A DNA stretch of 7,693 nucleotides from Actinomycetota bacterium (GCA_009705865.1 WLSJ01000084.1:1-7693), one strand, 5' to 3'; counted from the first letter of the stretch, positions 1 to 6,679 are shown. Program-made: numbers and translations. The notes: a model not told the origin generated them from the letters alone.

Positions 1-792
1 AAGTACGTCACCATTAGCCGTACATCAGCAACTGGAAAAGTGACTGACGTTTTGACTTCTAAGATCTCAAAACTGCTTACAAAGTCAGTGGCTTACTCCA
101 AGGGTTCTACATATGCAACTAAAGTTGGAAATGTTTCACTTGGTTCAGTAACAGTCGATGACACAATCGTTGGCACTACATTGACTTTGCCTGCAACTCC
201 AATTGTTGTTGCATATCGCAGTGGTACTTCTGGTACATCAAATAACTTCACTGATTACCTGAACAAAACCATGCCAAGTATTTGGACAAAACCAGCAAAC
301 GACTCGTTCACAACAGCTTTCCCAGGGACATTGCCTACAAACGGAACTTTCCAGGCCGCAAGCGGTTCAGATGGAGTTGCGGAATACGTACGGACTCACA
401 ATGGCGCTATCACGTACACCGAATTGTCGTACCTTGAAGAGCGTGCAGCTGGTGGAGTACGCTCAGCTGCAATTCAGAACAATTCACTTGCATACGTCTT
501 GCCATCTTCGGCAGCTTCAGCAGAGTTCTTTGCAGAAGCAGCTGTTGATGAAGCCGGAACAGTGACTAAGGATTACACCGTGAAGTCAGCAACGGCATAC
601 ATGATCAATGCAATTGCTTACGGTCTCGCATACAAGGCAGCTTCAACCGATAACGCGGCTGTTAAGAGCTACTTCAGCTACTTCTTGAACTCCTGTTCAC
701 CAAAGAACGCTGCAGGCGCAGGATACGCACCGTTGAGTGGTTCAATCCTTACGAAGGCACTTGCTCAAGTAGCAAAGATCAACGCAGGCTGA
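1..792 (+). CDS. pstS: Phosphate ABC transporter substrate-binding protein (PstS-like), 5' end missing
   Basis: This is the extracytoplasmic protein that captures phosphate and hands it to the PstCAB importer. The reading frame is open from base 1, so the signal peptide and first lobe lie outside the window; the GTG at 40 is internal. The visible 263 residues carry the PstS phosphate loop R-S-G-T-S-G-T-S-N-N-F (217-249), followed by a T-D-Y-L stretch and a tryptophan. Next comes G-S-D-G-V-A-E-Y-V with G-A-I-T-Y-T-E-L-S-Y, matching the family pattern GneGVa..V...gaIgYvE. The C-terminus has the usual G-Y-A-P-L element before the final helix. One oddity is that the loop has Gly where E. coli PstS has Asp137 (R-x-D-G-S-G-T). 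Codons are biased towards A/T-ending forms, as in strongly expressed genes. No pstC, pstA, pstB or phoU follows; a terminator does. Family assignment is firm, while phosphate specificity is inferred. Confidence 0.88.
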   Translation, partial: KYVTISRTSATGKVTDVLTSKISKLLTKSVAYSKGSTYATKVGNVSLGSVTVDDTIVGTTLTLPATPIVVAYRSGTSGTSNNFTDYLNKTMPSIWTKPANDSFTTAFPGTLPTNGTFQAASGSDGVAEYVRTHNGAITYTELSYLEERAAGGVRSAAIQNNSLAYVLPSSAASAEFFAEAAVDEAGTVTKDYTVKSATAYMINAIAYGLAYKAASTDNAAVKSYFSYFLNSCSPKNAAGAGYAPLSGSILTKALAQVAKINAG

Positions 793-816
793 TTAGTTCC
801 CTCCAAGAACGTCCGT

Positions 817-849
817 AAAGGGCCCGGTGCGAAAGCACCGGGCCCTTTT
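817..849 (+). terminator. Rho-independent terminator after pstS
   Basis: A perfect 14-bp stem (817-830 pairing with 835-848) is closed by a GAAA tetraloop at 831-834. The stem is GC-rich in its upper part and ends in AAA/TTT at the base, giving a short T run at 846-849. It begins 24 nt after the pstS stop. Because the stem has A's on the left and T's on the right it could also work in reverse, but no minus-strand gene needs it. The T-tract is short but the hairpin is very stable. Confidence 0.93.
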
Positions 850-861
850 GGTGTTCTGGGG

Positions 862-867
862 CAGAAT
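862..867 (+). promoter_or_regulatory. Candidate -10 box (CAGAAT), possible leaderless promoter for the dehydrogenase gene
   Basis: CAGAAT lies 6 nt before the ATG at 874, the spacing of actinobacterial leaderless promoters. It matches TANNNT at positions 2 and 6 but has C instead of T at position 1. Any -35 region would fall inside the preceding terminator hairpin. The only purine-rich run upstream, GGGG at 858-861, is 12 nt from the start codon and is a poor ribosome site. A new promoter is expected here because the terminator blocks read-through. Confidence 0.4.
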
Positions 868-873
868 AGAGAC

Positions 874-2253
874 ATGGCAACTATTCGCATCGTGAACCCA
901 GCAACCGGACAACCAGAAGGAGAAGTGCCCAATCAGTCAGTGGCGCAGTGCTTAGAGGCTGCTGCGCGAGCAGCTGAAGCCTTCGCAACATGGCGCAAGA
1001 CGCTTCCACGCCAACGAGCAGAAATACTGCGTCGTGCCTTTGAGATCATGATTGCCGAGCAAGAGCAGCTAGCCACATTGATCGTGCGAGAGAACGGCAA
1101 GGTGCTGTCTGATGCCCGCGCAGAAGTCGCCTATGCAGCCGAGTTCTTCCGTTGGTTTAGCGAAGAAGCCGTGCGCATCGATGGTGACTTGCGACAAGCA
1201 CCGAACGGCACAAACTGGTTGGCTGTTACGCGCGAGCCAGTAGGTGTGGCGCTGTGTATTACACCGTGGAATTTTCCTGCAGCAATGGCAACACGAAAGA
1301 TTGGGCCTGCTCTTGCGGCTGGTTGCACGGTGTTGCTGAAAGCAGCACATGAAACACCACTGACTGCATACGCAATTGCAGACATATTGCAACGCGCTGG
1401 GGTACCAGACGGAGTTGTGCAAGTGATTACTCCAGACCCGCCAGGGGAAGCAGTGCAGGCGTTGTTGTCATCGGGTCTTGTACGCAAGTTGTCGTTTACT
1501 GGCAGCACGCGAGTGGGTTCTCTGTTGATTGCACAAGCAGCCGAGAAAATTGTGAACTGTTCAATGGAGCTTGGTGGCAATGCACCGTTCATTGTGTGTG
1601 ATGACGCTGATATTGACGCTGCAGTTGATGGTGCCATGATTGCAAAAATGCGTAACGGGGGAGCAGCATGCACGGCTGCCAACCGCTTCTATGTGCAGTC
1701 ATCGGTGCTTGATGAATTCACATCAAAATTCACTACACGAATGGCAGCGTTGGTCTTAGGTAATGGGTTAGATGCAACTACAACACTCGGACCACTGGTT
1801 AGTGCAGCACAGCAAGCACGCGTTGCGCAGTTGGTGGAACGTGCGGTGGCAGATGGAGCCACAGTTTTATGTGGTGGCACGTCAACAGCGGCACCGATGC
1901 ACGGATACGCCGCAACAGTTTTAACTGGCGTAAAACATGAACATTTCATCGTGCAACAAGAAGTCTTTGGGCCGGTTGCGCCAATTATTGAAGTGAGCGA
2001 TATTGAAGAAGCCATACCGCAGTACAACGATGTTGATCATGGCTTGGTGTCATACATCTACACACGAAATCATGGCCGGGGCATGCGCCTAGCGAACGCT
2101 TTAGAAACCGGCATGGTGGGGCTGAATCGCGGATTGGTCTCTGATCCGGCAGCTCCATTTGGTGGCGTCAAGCAATCGGGCCTTGGTCGCGAAGGTGGGC
2201 ACGATGGGCTGCTCGCATTCCTTGAGACAAAGTACGTCTCAACAGAGTGGTGA
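874..2253 (+). CDS. gabD: NAD(P)-dependent succinate-semialdehyde dehydrogenase-like aldehyde dehydrogenase
   Basis: A soluble enzyme of the ALDH superfamily (459 residues), predicted to oxidise succinate semialdehyde to succinate, as in GABA breakdown. Visible landmarks are I-T-P-W-N-F-P (129-135, Asn133 of the oxyanion hole), Lys156 of the cofactor loop, F-T-G-S-T (208-212), E-L-G-G-N (general base Glu232) and the nucleophile Cys266, 34 residues after that Glu as usual. E-V-F-G-P-V and P-F-G-G-V-K-Q-S-G lie near the C-terminus. Arg141 (in A-T-R-K), Arg260 (six before the Cys) and Ser423 match the residues that hold the succinate carboxylate in human SSADH (Arg213, Arg334, Ser498), which is the main reason for this substrate call. 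Odd points: the cofactor loop reads K-A-A-H rather than K-P-A-S/E, the usual G-Q before the Cys is A-A, and there is no second Cys two residues on. The N-terminus is shorter than in E. coli GabD (about 480 residues). Another semialdehyde remains possible. Confidence 0.85.
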   Translation: MATIRIVNPATGQPEGEVPNQSVAQCLEAAARAAEAFATWRKTLPRQRAEILRRAFEIMIAEQEQLATLIVRENGKVLSDARAEVAYAAEFFRWFSEEAVRIDGDLRQAPNGTNWLAVTREPVGVALCITPWNFPAAMATRKIGPALAAGCTVLLKAAHETPLTAYAIADILQRAGVPDGVVQVITPDPPGEAVQALLSSGLVRKLSFTGSTRVGSLLIAQAAEKIVNCSMELGGNAPFIVCDDADIDAAVDGAMIAKMRNGGAACTAANRFYVQSSVLDEFTSKFTTRMAALVLGNGLDATTTLGPLVSAAQQARVAQLVERAVADGATVLCGGTSTAAPMHGYAATVLTGVKHEHFIVQQEVFGPVAPIIEVSDIEEAIPQYNDVDHGLVSYIYTRNHGRGMRLANALETGMVGLNRGLVSDPAAPFGGVKQSGLGREGGHDGLLAFLETKYVSTEW

Positions 2254-2283
2254 CCTTCCATCGTGCTCACCACGGAGCCGTAG

Positions 2284-2289
2284 TACTGT
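2284..2289 (+). promoter_or_regulatory. Candidate -10 box (TACTGT) for the NUDIX-like gene, leaderless spacing
   Basis: TACTGT fits TANNNT and sits 7 nt before the GTG at 2297. With this spacing the RNA would start at or one base before the start codon. The region has no Shine-Dalgarno sequence at a useful distance; the nearest GGAG (2274-2277) is 19 nt away. No clear -35 is visible. The site supports GTG 2297 as the true start rather than upstream in-frame codons that overlap the dehydrogenase gene. Confidence 0.5.
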
Positions 2290-2296
2290 TGCTGAC

Positions 2297-2836
2297 GTGA
2301 GCGACCAAAAAACTGATACTCAAAACGCGTGGCTTTCGCCTGAAGACATCGCACAGGTGCGCAACCAGGTCCCCATCATCTATGTCGATGCAGTGCCCGT
2401 GCGGGTGAACCCAGACGGTGAAGTCACCCATATTGGCATGCTGTTGCGTCAGGCAGCCGATGGCAGCATCAGCCGCATGGTGGTCTCTGGCCGCGTCATG
2501 TTGAACGAAAGAATTCGCGATGCCCTGATGCGCCATCTCGAAAAAGACCTAGGTTCTTTAGCCTTGCCTCGTATTCCGCCCGAACCGGCGCCGTTCACGG
2601 TGATTGAGTACTTCCAAGACCCCTCTGTTTCGGGTTTTTACGATCCTCGCCACCACGCCGTCAGTTTGGCGTATGTGGTTCCGGTGACAGGTGAGTGTCA
2701 ACCAAGCCAACAAGCTCTCGACCTCGCGTGGTTTACTCCGAAAGAAGCAGTGAGCGACAAAGTTATTCGCGAAATGACAAGCGGTCATGATCGTCTGATT
2801 CGTTTAGCGCTTGCCTCAGTGGGACAACTTCCCTGA
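2297..2836 (+). CDS. NUDIX-fold protein of the DUF4916 type with a degenerate Nudix box
   Basis: A 179-residue soluble protein resembling the actinobacterial DUF4916 group of NUDIX-like proteins. Its features are an N-terminal W-L-S segment, V-D-A-V-P-V-R-V, a central helix, then P-R-I-P and a C-terminal L-A-W-F-T-P-x-E-A stretch, all recognised from memory of the family. Residues 65-86 align with the Nudix box (G-x5-E-x7-R-E-U-x-E-E-x-G): Gly65, Glu71, Arg79 and Gly86 are kept, but the core reads R-H-L-E-K-D-L-G, so the metal-binding Glu pair is Lys83-Asp84 and the Glu after Arg is His80. Hydrolase activity is therefore doubtful and no substrate can be named. The start was placed at GTG 2297 because the family-like sequence begins just after it, it avoids overlap with the upstream gene, and a -10 box sits 7 nt before it. 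It lies 43 nt after the dehydrogenase gene and 14 nt before the glycosylase gene. A functional link to either is not shown. Confidence 0.78.
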   Translation: MSDQKTDTQNAWLSPEDIAQVRNQVPIIYVDAVPVRVNPDGEVTHIGMLLRQAADGSISRMVVSGRVMLNERIRDALMRHLEKDLGSLALPRIPPEPAPFTVIEYFQDPSVSGFYDPRHHAVSLAYVVPVTGECQPSQQALDLAWFTPKEAVSDKVIREMTSGHDRLIRLALASVGQLP

Positions 2837-2838
2837 AC

Positions 2839-2844
2839 TAGATT
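2839..2844 (+). promoter_or_regulatory. Candidate -10 box (TAGATT) for the glycosylase gene, leaderless spacing
   Basis: TAGATT fits TANNNT and its last T is 6 nt before the GTG at 2851, so transcription would start on the first base of the start codon. The 14-nt gap between genes contains no Shine-Dalgarno sequence. The GTG start is fixed independently by the invariant Pro-Glu that must follow Met. The box begins 2 nt after the stop codon of the upstream gene, so read-through from that gene is also possible. Confidence 0.5.
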
Positions 2845-2850
2845 TGGTGT

Positions 2851-3747
2851 GTGCCAGAGGGCGACGCCAACTATCGAGCAGCAGCAGAACTGCGTACCGC
2901 ATTAGTTGGTAAAACCATCTCCCGATTCGATGCATCAGGCATGGACGGCCCTTCTCCGCAATTGGGTTCTGCCGTCGAAAGCGTTGTCTGCCATGGCAAA
3001 CATATTGAAATGCTTTTTGATGATGGCATTGTGTTGCATACACAAACTGGTTTTCGTGGTGGGTGGCACTTGTATCACCGTGGTCAGAAATGGCGCACTC
3101 GACGTCATCTTGCGCGAGTCATTATCGAGACAGAAGAATGGGTCGCTGTTGCTTTCCGAGTTCCGCTTGTAGAAACGTATCGAGAGTTTGATCAGACACG
3201 TCACCCGCGCGCCGGCCGTCGCGGTCCAGACCTCACAAATCTCGAAGCTGATTTGCACGAATGTGCGTCTCGTCTTTTTCATTACGACAAACCGAACGCA
3301 ACAATTGCTGATGCAATGCTCGACTCGCGCGTTATGGGTGGCATCACAAATGTGTATCGATGTGAAGTGTTGTGGTCATGCGGAATTCATCCGTGGGCAA
3401 AAGTGTCTGAAGTTCCTCAATCAACGTGTCTTGATTTAGTTCTTACTTCTGCAGCTCAATTGCGCGCAAACCAATATTCACCGGTACGTGTTACAGCGCC
3501 TGATGTGCCAGGCGGATTAGCTGTGTATGGCCGCAACGGTCAAAAATGTGTTCGCTGTGGAGACGTGATTCGACTAACAAAAATGGGCGAATTGGCTCGA
3601 TTGTTGTACTGGTGCCCTGGGTGCCAGGTGGGGTGTGAGCCGTATCCGGTGCGCGATGATTCAGACCCCATTGCACGCACGATGGATTCACATCCTGCTG
3701 GGTCACAGTTCATCGGCGACATCTTGCGTCACCGACCAGCGTCGTAG
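2851..3747 (+). CDS. nei: Fpg/Nei-family DNA glycosylase/AP lyase with C-terminal extension
   Basis: A base-excision repair enzyme (298 residues) that removes oxidised bases and cuts the abasic site by beta/delta elimination. Pro2-Glu3 in M-P-E-G-D are the nucleophile and catalytic acid, which fixes the GTG start. Lys50 in H-G-K-H is the beta-hairpin lysine. G-P-D-L leads into the helix-two-turn-helix domain, with G-G-I-T-N-V-Y-R-C-E-V-L and a G-I-H-P end. The zinc finger uses Cys233, Cys236, Cys255 and Cys258, with Arg250 as the usual DNA-contacting arginine and the family ending W-C-P-x-C-Q. The P-E-G-D start and overall pattern are closer to actinobacterial Nei enzymes than to MutM. Odd points: the void-filling loop reads H-T-Q-T-G-F-R-G-G-W instead of the usual H-x-H-L-x-M-x-G-x-W, and about 39 residues follow the zinc finger, where most bacterial members end within a few. 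Lesion preference cannot be told from sequence. Confidence 0.9.
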   Translation: MPEGDANYRAAAELRTALVGKTISRFDASGMDGPSPQLGSAVESVVCHGKHIEMLFDDGIVLHTQTGFRGGWHLYHRGQKWRTRRHLARVIIETEEWVAVAFRVPLVETYREFDQTRHPRAGRRGPDLTNLEADLHECASRLFHYDKPNATIADAMLDSRVMGGITNVYRCEVLWSCGIHPWAKVSEVPQSTCLDLVLTSAAQLRANQYSPVRVTAPDVPGGLAVYGRNGQKCVRCGDVIRLTKMGELARLLYWCPGCQVGCEPYPVRDDSDPIARTMDSHPAGSQFIGDILRHRPAS

Positions 3748-3749
3748 TT

Positions 3750-4136
3750 TTAGGCTCTGCCTAACACGCGGTCGACGACAATTTCGATAGCTACTCGATC
3801 TTCGCGTTCACCAGGTTGTCGATATCGAGCCGCATAACCGGCCACAGCAGCAGCAACACGTGTGGGGTCGTCCGTACCTGTCACCGTGCCTTCAAGGCTT
3901 AGCCAACGCCCACCATCAACTTGGGACACAACGGCGCGTCCACCACGCAGAGCATTTTTGTATTTCACCGAAGATGGAAATGTGATGATGCGCACCACAT
4001 GTAGTTCAGCATCATAAGAAAAACCGACGGGAACAACATGCGGTGAGCCATCACGGCGCAGTGTGGTGAGAGACGCCAAGTGATATTCGCTGAGAAATGC
4101 GAGCATCTCGTCGGTGATATTTGGTGTGGTGCTCAT
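3750..4136 (-). CDS. PPOX-class, probably F420-dependent, small oxidoreductase (Rv1155-like)
   Basis: A 128-residue single-domain split beta-barrel protein of the pyridoxamine-phosphate-oxidase superfamily, most like the actinobacterial PPOX-class F420-dependent group (TIGR03618 type). Recognisable parts are the N-terminal helix with M-L-A-F-L, the strand pair L-A-S-L-T-T-L-R-x-D-G-S-P-H-V-V-P-V (21-37), S-x-K-Y-K-N (56-61), a cofactor-side segment in this class, and W-L-S-L-E-G-T-V (78-85). Such proteins bind FMN or F420 as dimers; the reaction is unknown for most. It lies 2 nt after the permease stop with no Shine-Dalgarno, so translation probably depends on coupling to the permease gene. 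TACCAA, 6 nt upstream, is only a partial -10 match. It is the last gene of the ABC operon and ends 2 nt from the glycosylase stop on the other strand. F420 versus FMN cannot be decided here. Confidence 0.85.
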   Translation of the reverse strand: MSTTPNITDEMLAFLSEYHLASLTTLRRDGSPHVVPVGFSYDAELHVVRIITFPSSVKYKNALRGGRAVVSQVDGGRWLSLEGTVTGTDDPTRVAAAVAGYAARYRQPGEREDRVAIEIVVDRVLGRA

Positions 4137-4138
4137 GG

Positions 4139-6676
4139 TTAGTTGGTATTCAGTGCGTCAAGAATATTGACTCGTGTTGCTCGCCATGCTGGGTAGATGG
4201 CGGCGAACAAACCAACAATGAATGACATCACCATAATCACAATGGTTGGGCCAACAGGCAACTTGAACGATGTAAGACCTTGATCTTTCAAAGCAAACAC
4301 AATGACCCAGCCCAAGCCAATGCCCAGAATGATTCCGAGCACGGCTCCGAGGAGCGATGTAATGACACTTTCCCAGCGCACAGTGGTCCGCACTTGAGAT
4401 CGAGTCATTCCGACAGCCCGCAATAGCCCCAGTTCTCGCTGTCGTTCGAACACGCTGAGAAGCAATGTAATGATGATGCCGACAATTGAGATGATGACTG
4501 ACAACATCAGCAATCCGTAGATAAGGCCAAGAAGTTGGTTCACTTGACCAGACTGCTTATTGATGTATTCCTGTTTCGTAAGAAGATCGCCTTGGCCATA
4601 CTTCTTTACCGCTGCGGTCAATGCAGCAACAGTCTCTGCCTTATCTGCTCCGGCTTTGGTTTTGATGTAGACACCAACATCAAACATGACAACGGGAGTG
4701 CCATCAACGAGATGACTGTTGGCAACGTAATCACCAATTTCGTTGTTGACATATATGCCAGAAACAGTAAGAGGCCGTGTCACACCATCAGCAAACGTTG
4801 TTTGCACGACTGCGCCAACAGAAATATTTTTTCGTTTCGCCGTCTTTTCTGAAAGAAAGATATTCGACGTCTTGAGGTCTGCATATGTTGCGTTGATGAG
4901 GCCGATATCCCATACCCCATCAACTGTTTCTGGAGTCACAGTGGTGAGGTACTGTCCCTTGCCGTCAATCTTGACTGTGAGAAATCCGAAACCAGTTGCT
5001 TTTTCTACTTGTGGCAACTTATTCAAGTCGATAGCTAACGTCGGACTCAGGCCACCAAAACCTCTTGCGTCAGTGCTGATGGCGTAGTCGCCTTTGAACT
5101 GCGCAGTAAAGACATCGTCGATCTGACCTTTAATTGATGCTGCCAACGCGGTGACCGCGGTAACTAACGCAACGCCAATCAATACTGGCGACGCAGTACG
5201 TGACGTGCGCTTTGGGTTACGCGCAGAGTTCTGGCGTGCCATAACCCCAGTAATTCCGCGGAATCGGGCAGCAGGACGACCAAGGAACAAGGCGACTGGT
5301 CGCGCAATGATTGGCCCGAGCACGATGGTGCCGATAAACACCAACAAGATTCCGATTCCAAGGTATGAGTTACTAGCACCAGACATCACGAATCCGACTA
5401 CGGCAATACCAAGAATAATTGATGCAAATCCAGTGATGAGACGCTTGCGACCTGGTGCAGCAATTTCAAGCGCGGTTGCGCGCATTGCAGCTAACGGCGG
5501 AACCTTGCCAGCACGTCGCGCAGGCAAGATGGCCGACAGAACCGTAACGATGAGTCCAATGATGATGGTTGAGACCACAGTGTTCTGCGATACAACCAGG
5601 CCACCGTTCGGAATGTCAATGTTGACGGCGCGAAGAAGTGCACTGAGACCAGCAGACAAACCAATTCCTGCTACAAGACCAATGATTGAACCGATGAGAC
5701 CAACTGCGATGGATTCAATCAACATGGTGCGAGTGATTTGTTTACGGCTTGCACCAATGGCGCGCAATAACGCATTTTCGCGCTGACGTTGGGCAGCACT
5801 AATTGAAAACACGTTGTAAATAACGAAGCAACCGACACCAAGGGCAATGAAGCTGAATGTCTTCAACAAAATGCCAAAGAAACTAAGAGCACTACCAATT
5901 TGGTCTTGCGTCTCAGCGGTAATTTGCGCACCCGTCAGCGTTTCAGTTTTGTATTTGGCAGGAATTGCGGCGTTAATTGCCTTTGCCAACTCAACGTCAG
6001 ATTTTGATCCGTCACCACTAACGAGGATGTCATCAAATAGGCCTGGCTTTGCAAGAAACTCAGATGCAGTGGTTGGGTCGAACAATGCAAAAGTTGCGCC
6101 ACCAGGCGAACGGACATCGCCGTACGAGGCAATTCCTACAAGTGTGAATTCACGGCTACCAGATTGCGCGACAACCTTTACGGTGTCGCCAACAACGTAT
6201 TTGCCGTTCTTTGCTGATGCCTCATCTAGTGCGACATCTTTTGGACCCATGGGCCATTCGCCTTGCGAGATAGTCCACAAAGCACCTTTAAATTTCATTG
6301 CAACGCTGCCGAATGTTGGTGGGCCTTGGCCGTCAGAGCCGAGGGGTTTTCCGTCCTTACCAATAATGCGAGCAAATGCCTGAACATCTGGCACTGCATC
6401 GCTCACGCCAGGAACCTTTTTGACTAGGTCTACTAATTCAAGAGGAATACGTTGGCGCTCTTCTTGTCCGAAGTTTCCTTCAATGACTTGAGTGGACCGA
6501 ACGTATGAATCAACGTTCTTAAAGACGTCAGAGAACAAATTGTCGAACGTGCGGTTGAGGGTGTCAGAGAACACTGAAGTGCCCGCCAAGAAAGATGTGC
6601 CGAGAATGACGGCGAGCGATGTGAGAATCAGTCGGGCTTTTCGACCCAAGATGCCCTTGATGGCAATACGAAACAT
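4139..6676 (-). CDS. FtsX-like ABC transporter permease, 10-helix duplicated form
   Basis: Integral membrane subunit of a MacB/LolCDE-type (type VII) ABC system, 845 residues. Predicted helices lie near residues 16-36, 265-295, 318-345, 366-386, 414-433, 438-460, 495-515, 717-742, 768-795 and 808-828. Helix 1 and helix 7 each lead into a large outside domain (about 40-260 and 520-710). Each half then has a three-helix FtsX core containing the cytoplasmic coupling motif R-E-N-A-L-L-R-A-I-G (near 299-308) or R-E-L-G-L-L-R-A-V-G, and ending in P-A-R-R-A or P-A-W-R-A. This is a duplicated permease on one chain, as in YbbP-like proteins, so one copy could form the full channel with two ATPase subunits. 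Family members extrude or pull lipids, lipoproteins, peptides or toxins from the outer membrane leaflet by mechanotransmission; the substrate here is unknown. It starts 3 nt after the ATPase stop. Confidence 0.93.
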   Translation of the reverse strand: MFRIAIKGILGRKARLILTSLAVILGTSFLAGTSVFSDTLNRTFDNLFSDVFKNVDSYVRSTQVIEGNFGQEERQRIPLELVDLVKKVPGVSDAVPDVQAFARIIGKDGKPLGSDGQGPPTFGSVAMKFKGALWTISQGEWPMGPKDVALDEASAKNGKYVVGDTVKVVAQSGSREFTLVGIASYGDVRSPGGATFALFDPTTASEFLAKPGLFDDILVSGDGSKSDVELAKAINAAIPAKYKTETLTGAQITAETQDQIGSALSFFGILLKTFSFIALGVGCFVIYNVFSISAAQRQRENALLRAIGASRKQITRTMLIESIAVGLIGSIIGLVAGIGLSAGLSALLRAVNIDIPNGGLVVSQNTVVSTIIIGLIVTVLSAILPARRAGKVPPLAAMRATALEIAAPGRKRLITGFASIILGIAVVGFVMSGASNSYLGIGILLVFIGTIVLGPIIARPVALFLGRPAARFRGITGVMARQNSARNPKRTSRTASPVLIGVALVTAVTALAASIKGQIDDVFTAQFKGDYAISTDARGFGGLSPTLAIDLNKLPQVEKATGFGFLTVKIDGKGQYLTTVTPETVDGVWDIGLINATYADLKTSNIFLSEKTAKRKNISVGAVVQTTFADGVTRPLTVSGIYVNNEIGDYVANSHLVDGTPVVMFDVGVYIKTKAGADKAETVAALTAAVKKYGQGDLLTKQEYINKQSGQVNQLLGLIYGLLMLSVIISIVGIIITLLLSVFERQRELGLLRAVGMTRSQVRTTVRWESVITSLLGAVLGIILGIGLGWVIVFALKDQGLTSFKLPVGPTIVIMVMSFIVGLFAAIYPAWRATRVNILDALNTN

Positions 6677-6679
6677 GTC

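Noticed and set aside
1131..1682. 183-residue open frame on the minus strand opposite the dehydrogenase
   Set aside because: Ala/Ser/Thr/Pro-rich shadow of a conserved gene, with no domain pattern or ribosome site.
2159..2296. Longer form of the NUDIX-like gene starting inside the dehydrogenase gene
   Set aside because: The extra 46 residues are out-of-frame translation of dehydrogenase sequence, do not resemble the family and precede a better-placed GTG start.
3750..3764. Small hairpin TTAGGC-TCT-GCCTAA between the convergent genes as a terminator
   Set aside because: Only 6 bp with a 3-nt loop and AT-rich ends, with no T-run following on either strand.
4137..4148. TACCAA upstream of the PPOX gene as a separate promoter
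   Set aside because: It lacks the essential last T of TANNNT and lies in the permease coding end; co-transcription is the simpler reading.
5151..5786. 211-residue open frame on the plus strand opposite the permease
   Set aside because: It is the complement of a clear permease gene, its sequence is low-complexity (rich in Arg, Pro, Ala, Thr, Ile) and it has no recognisable domain.
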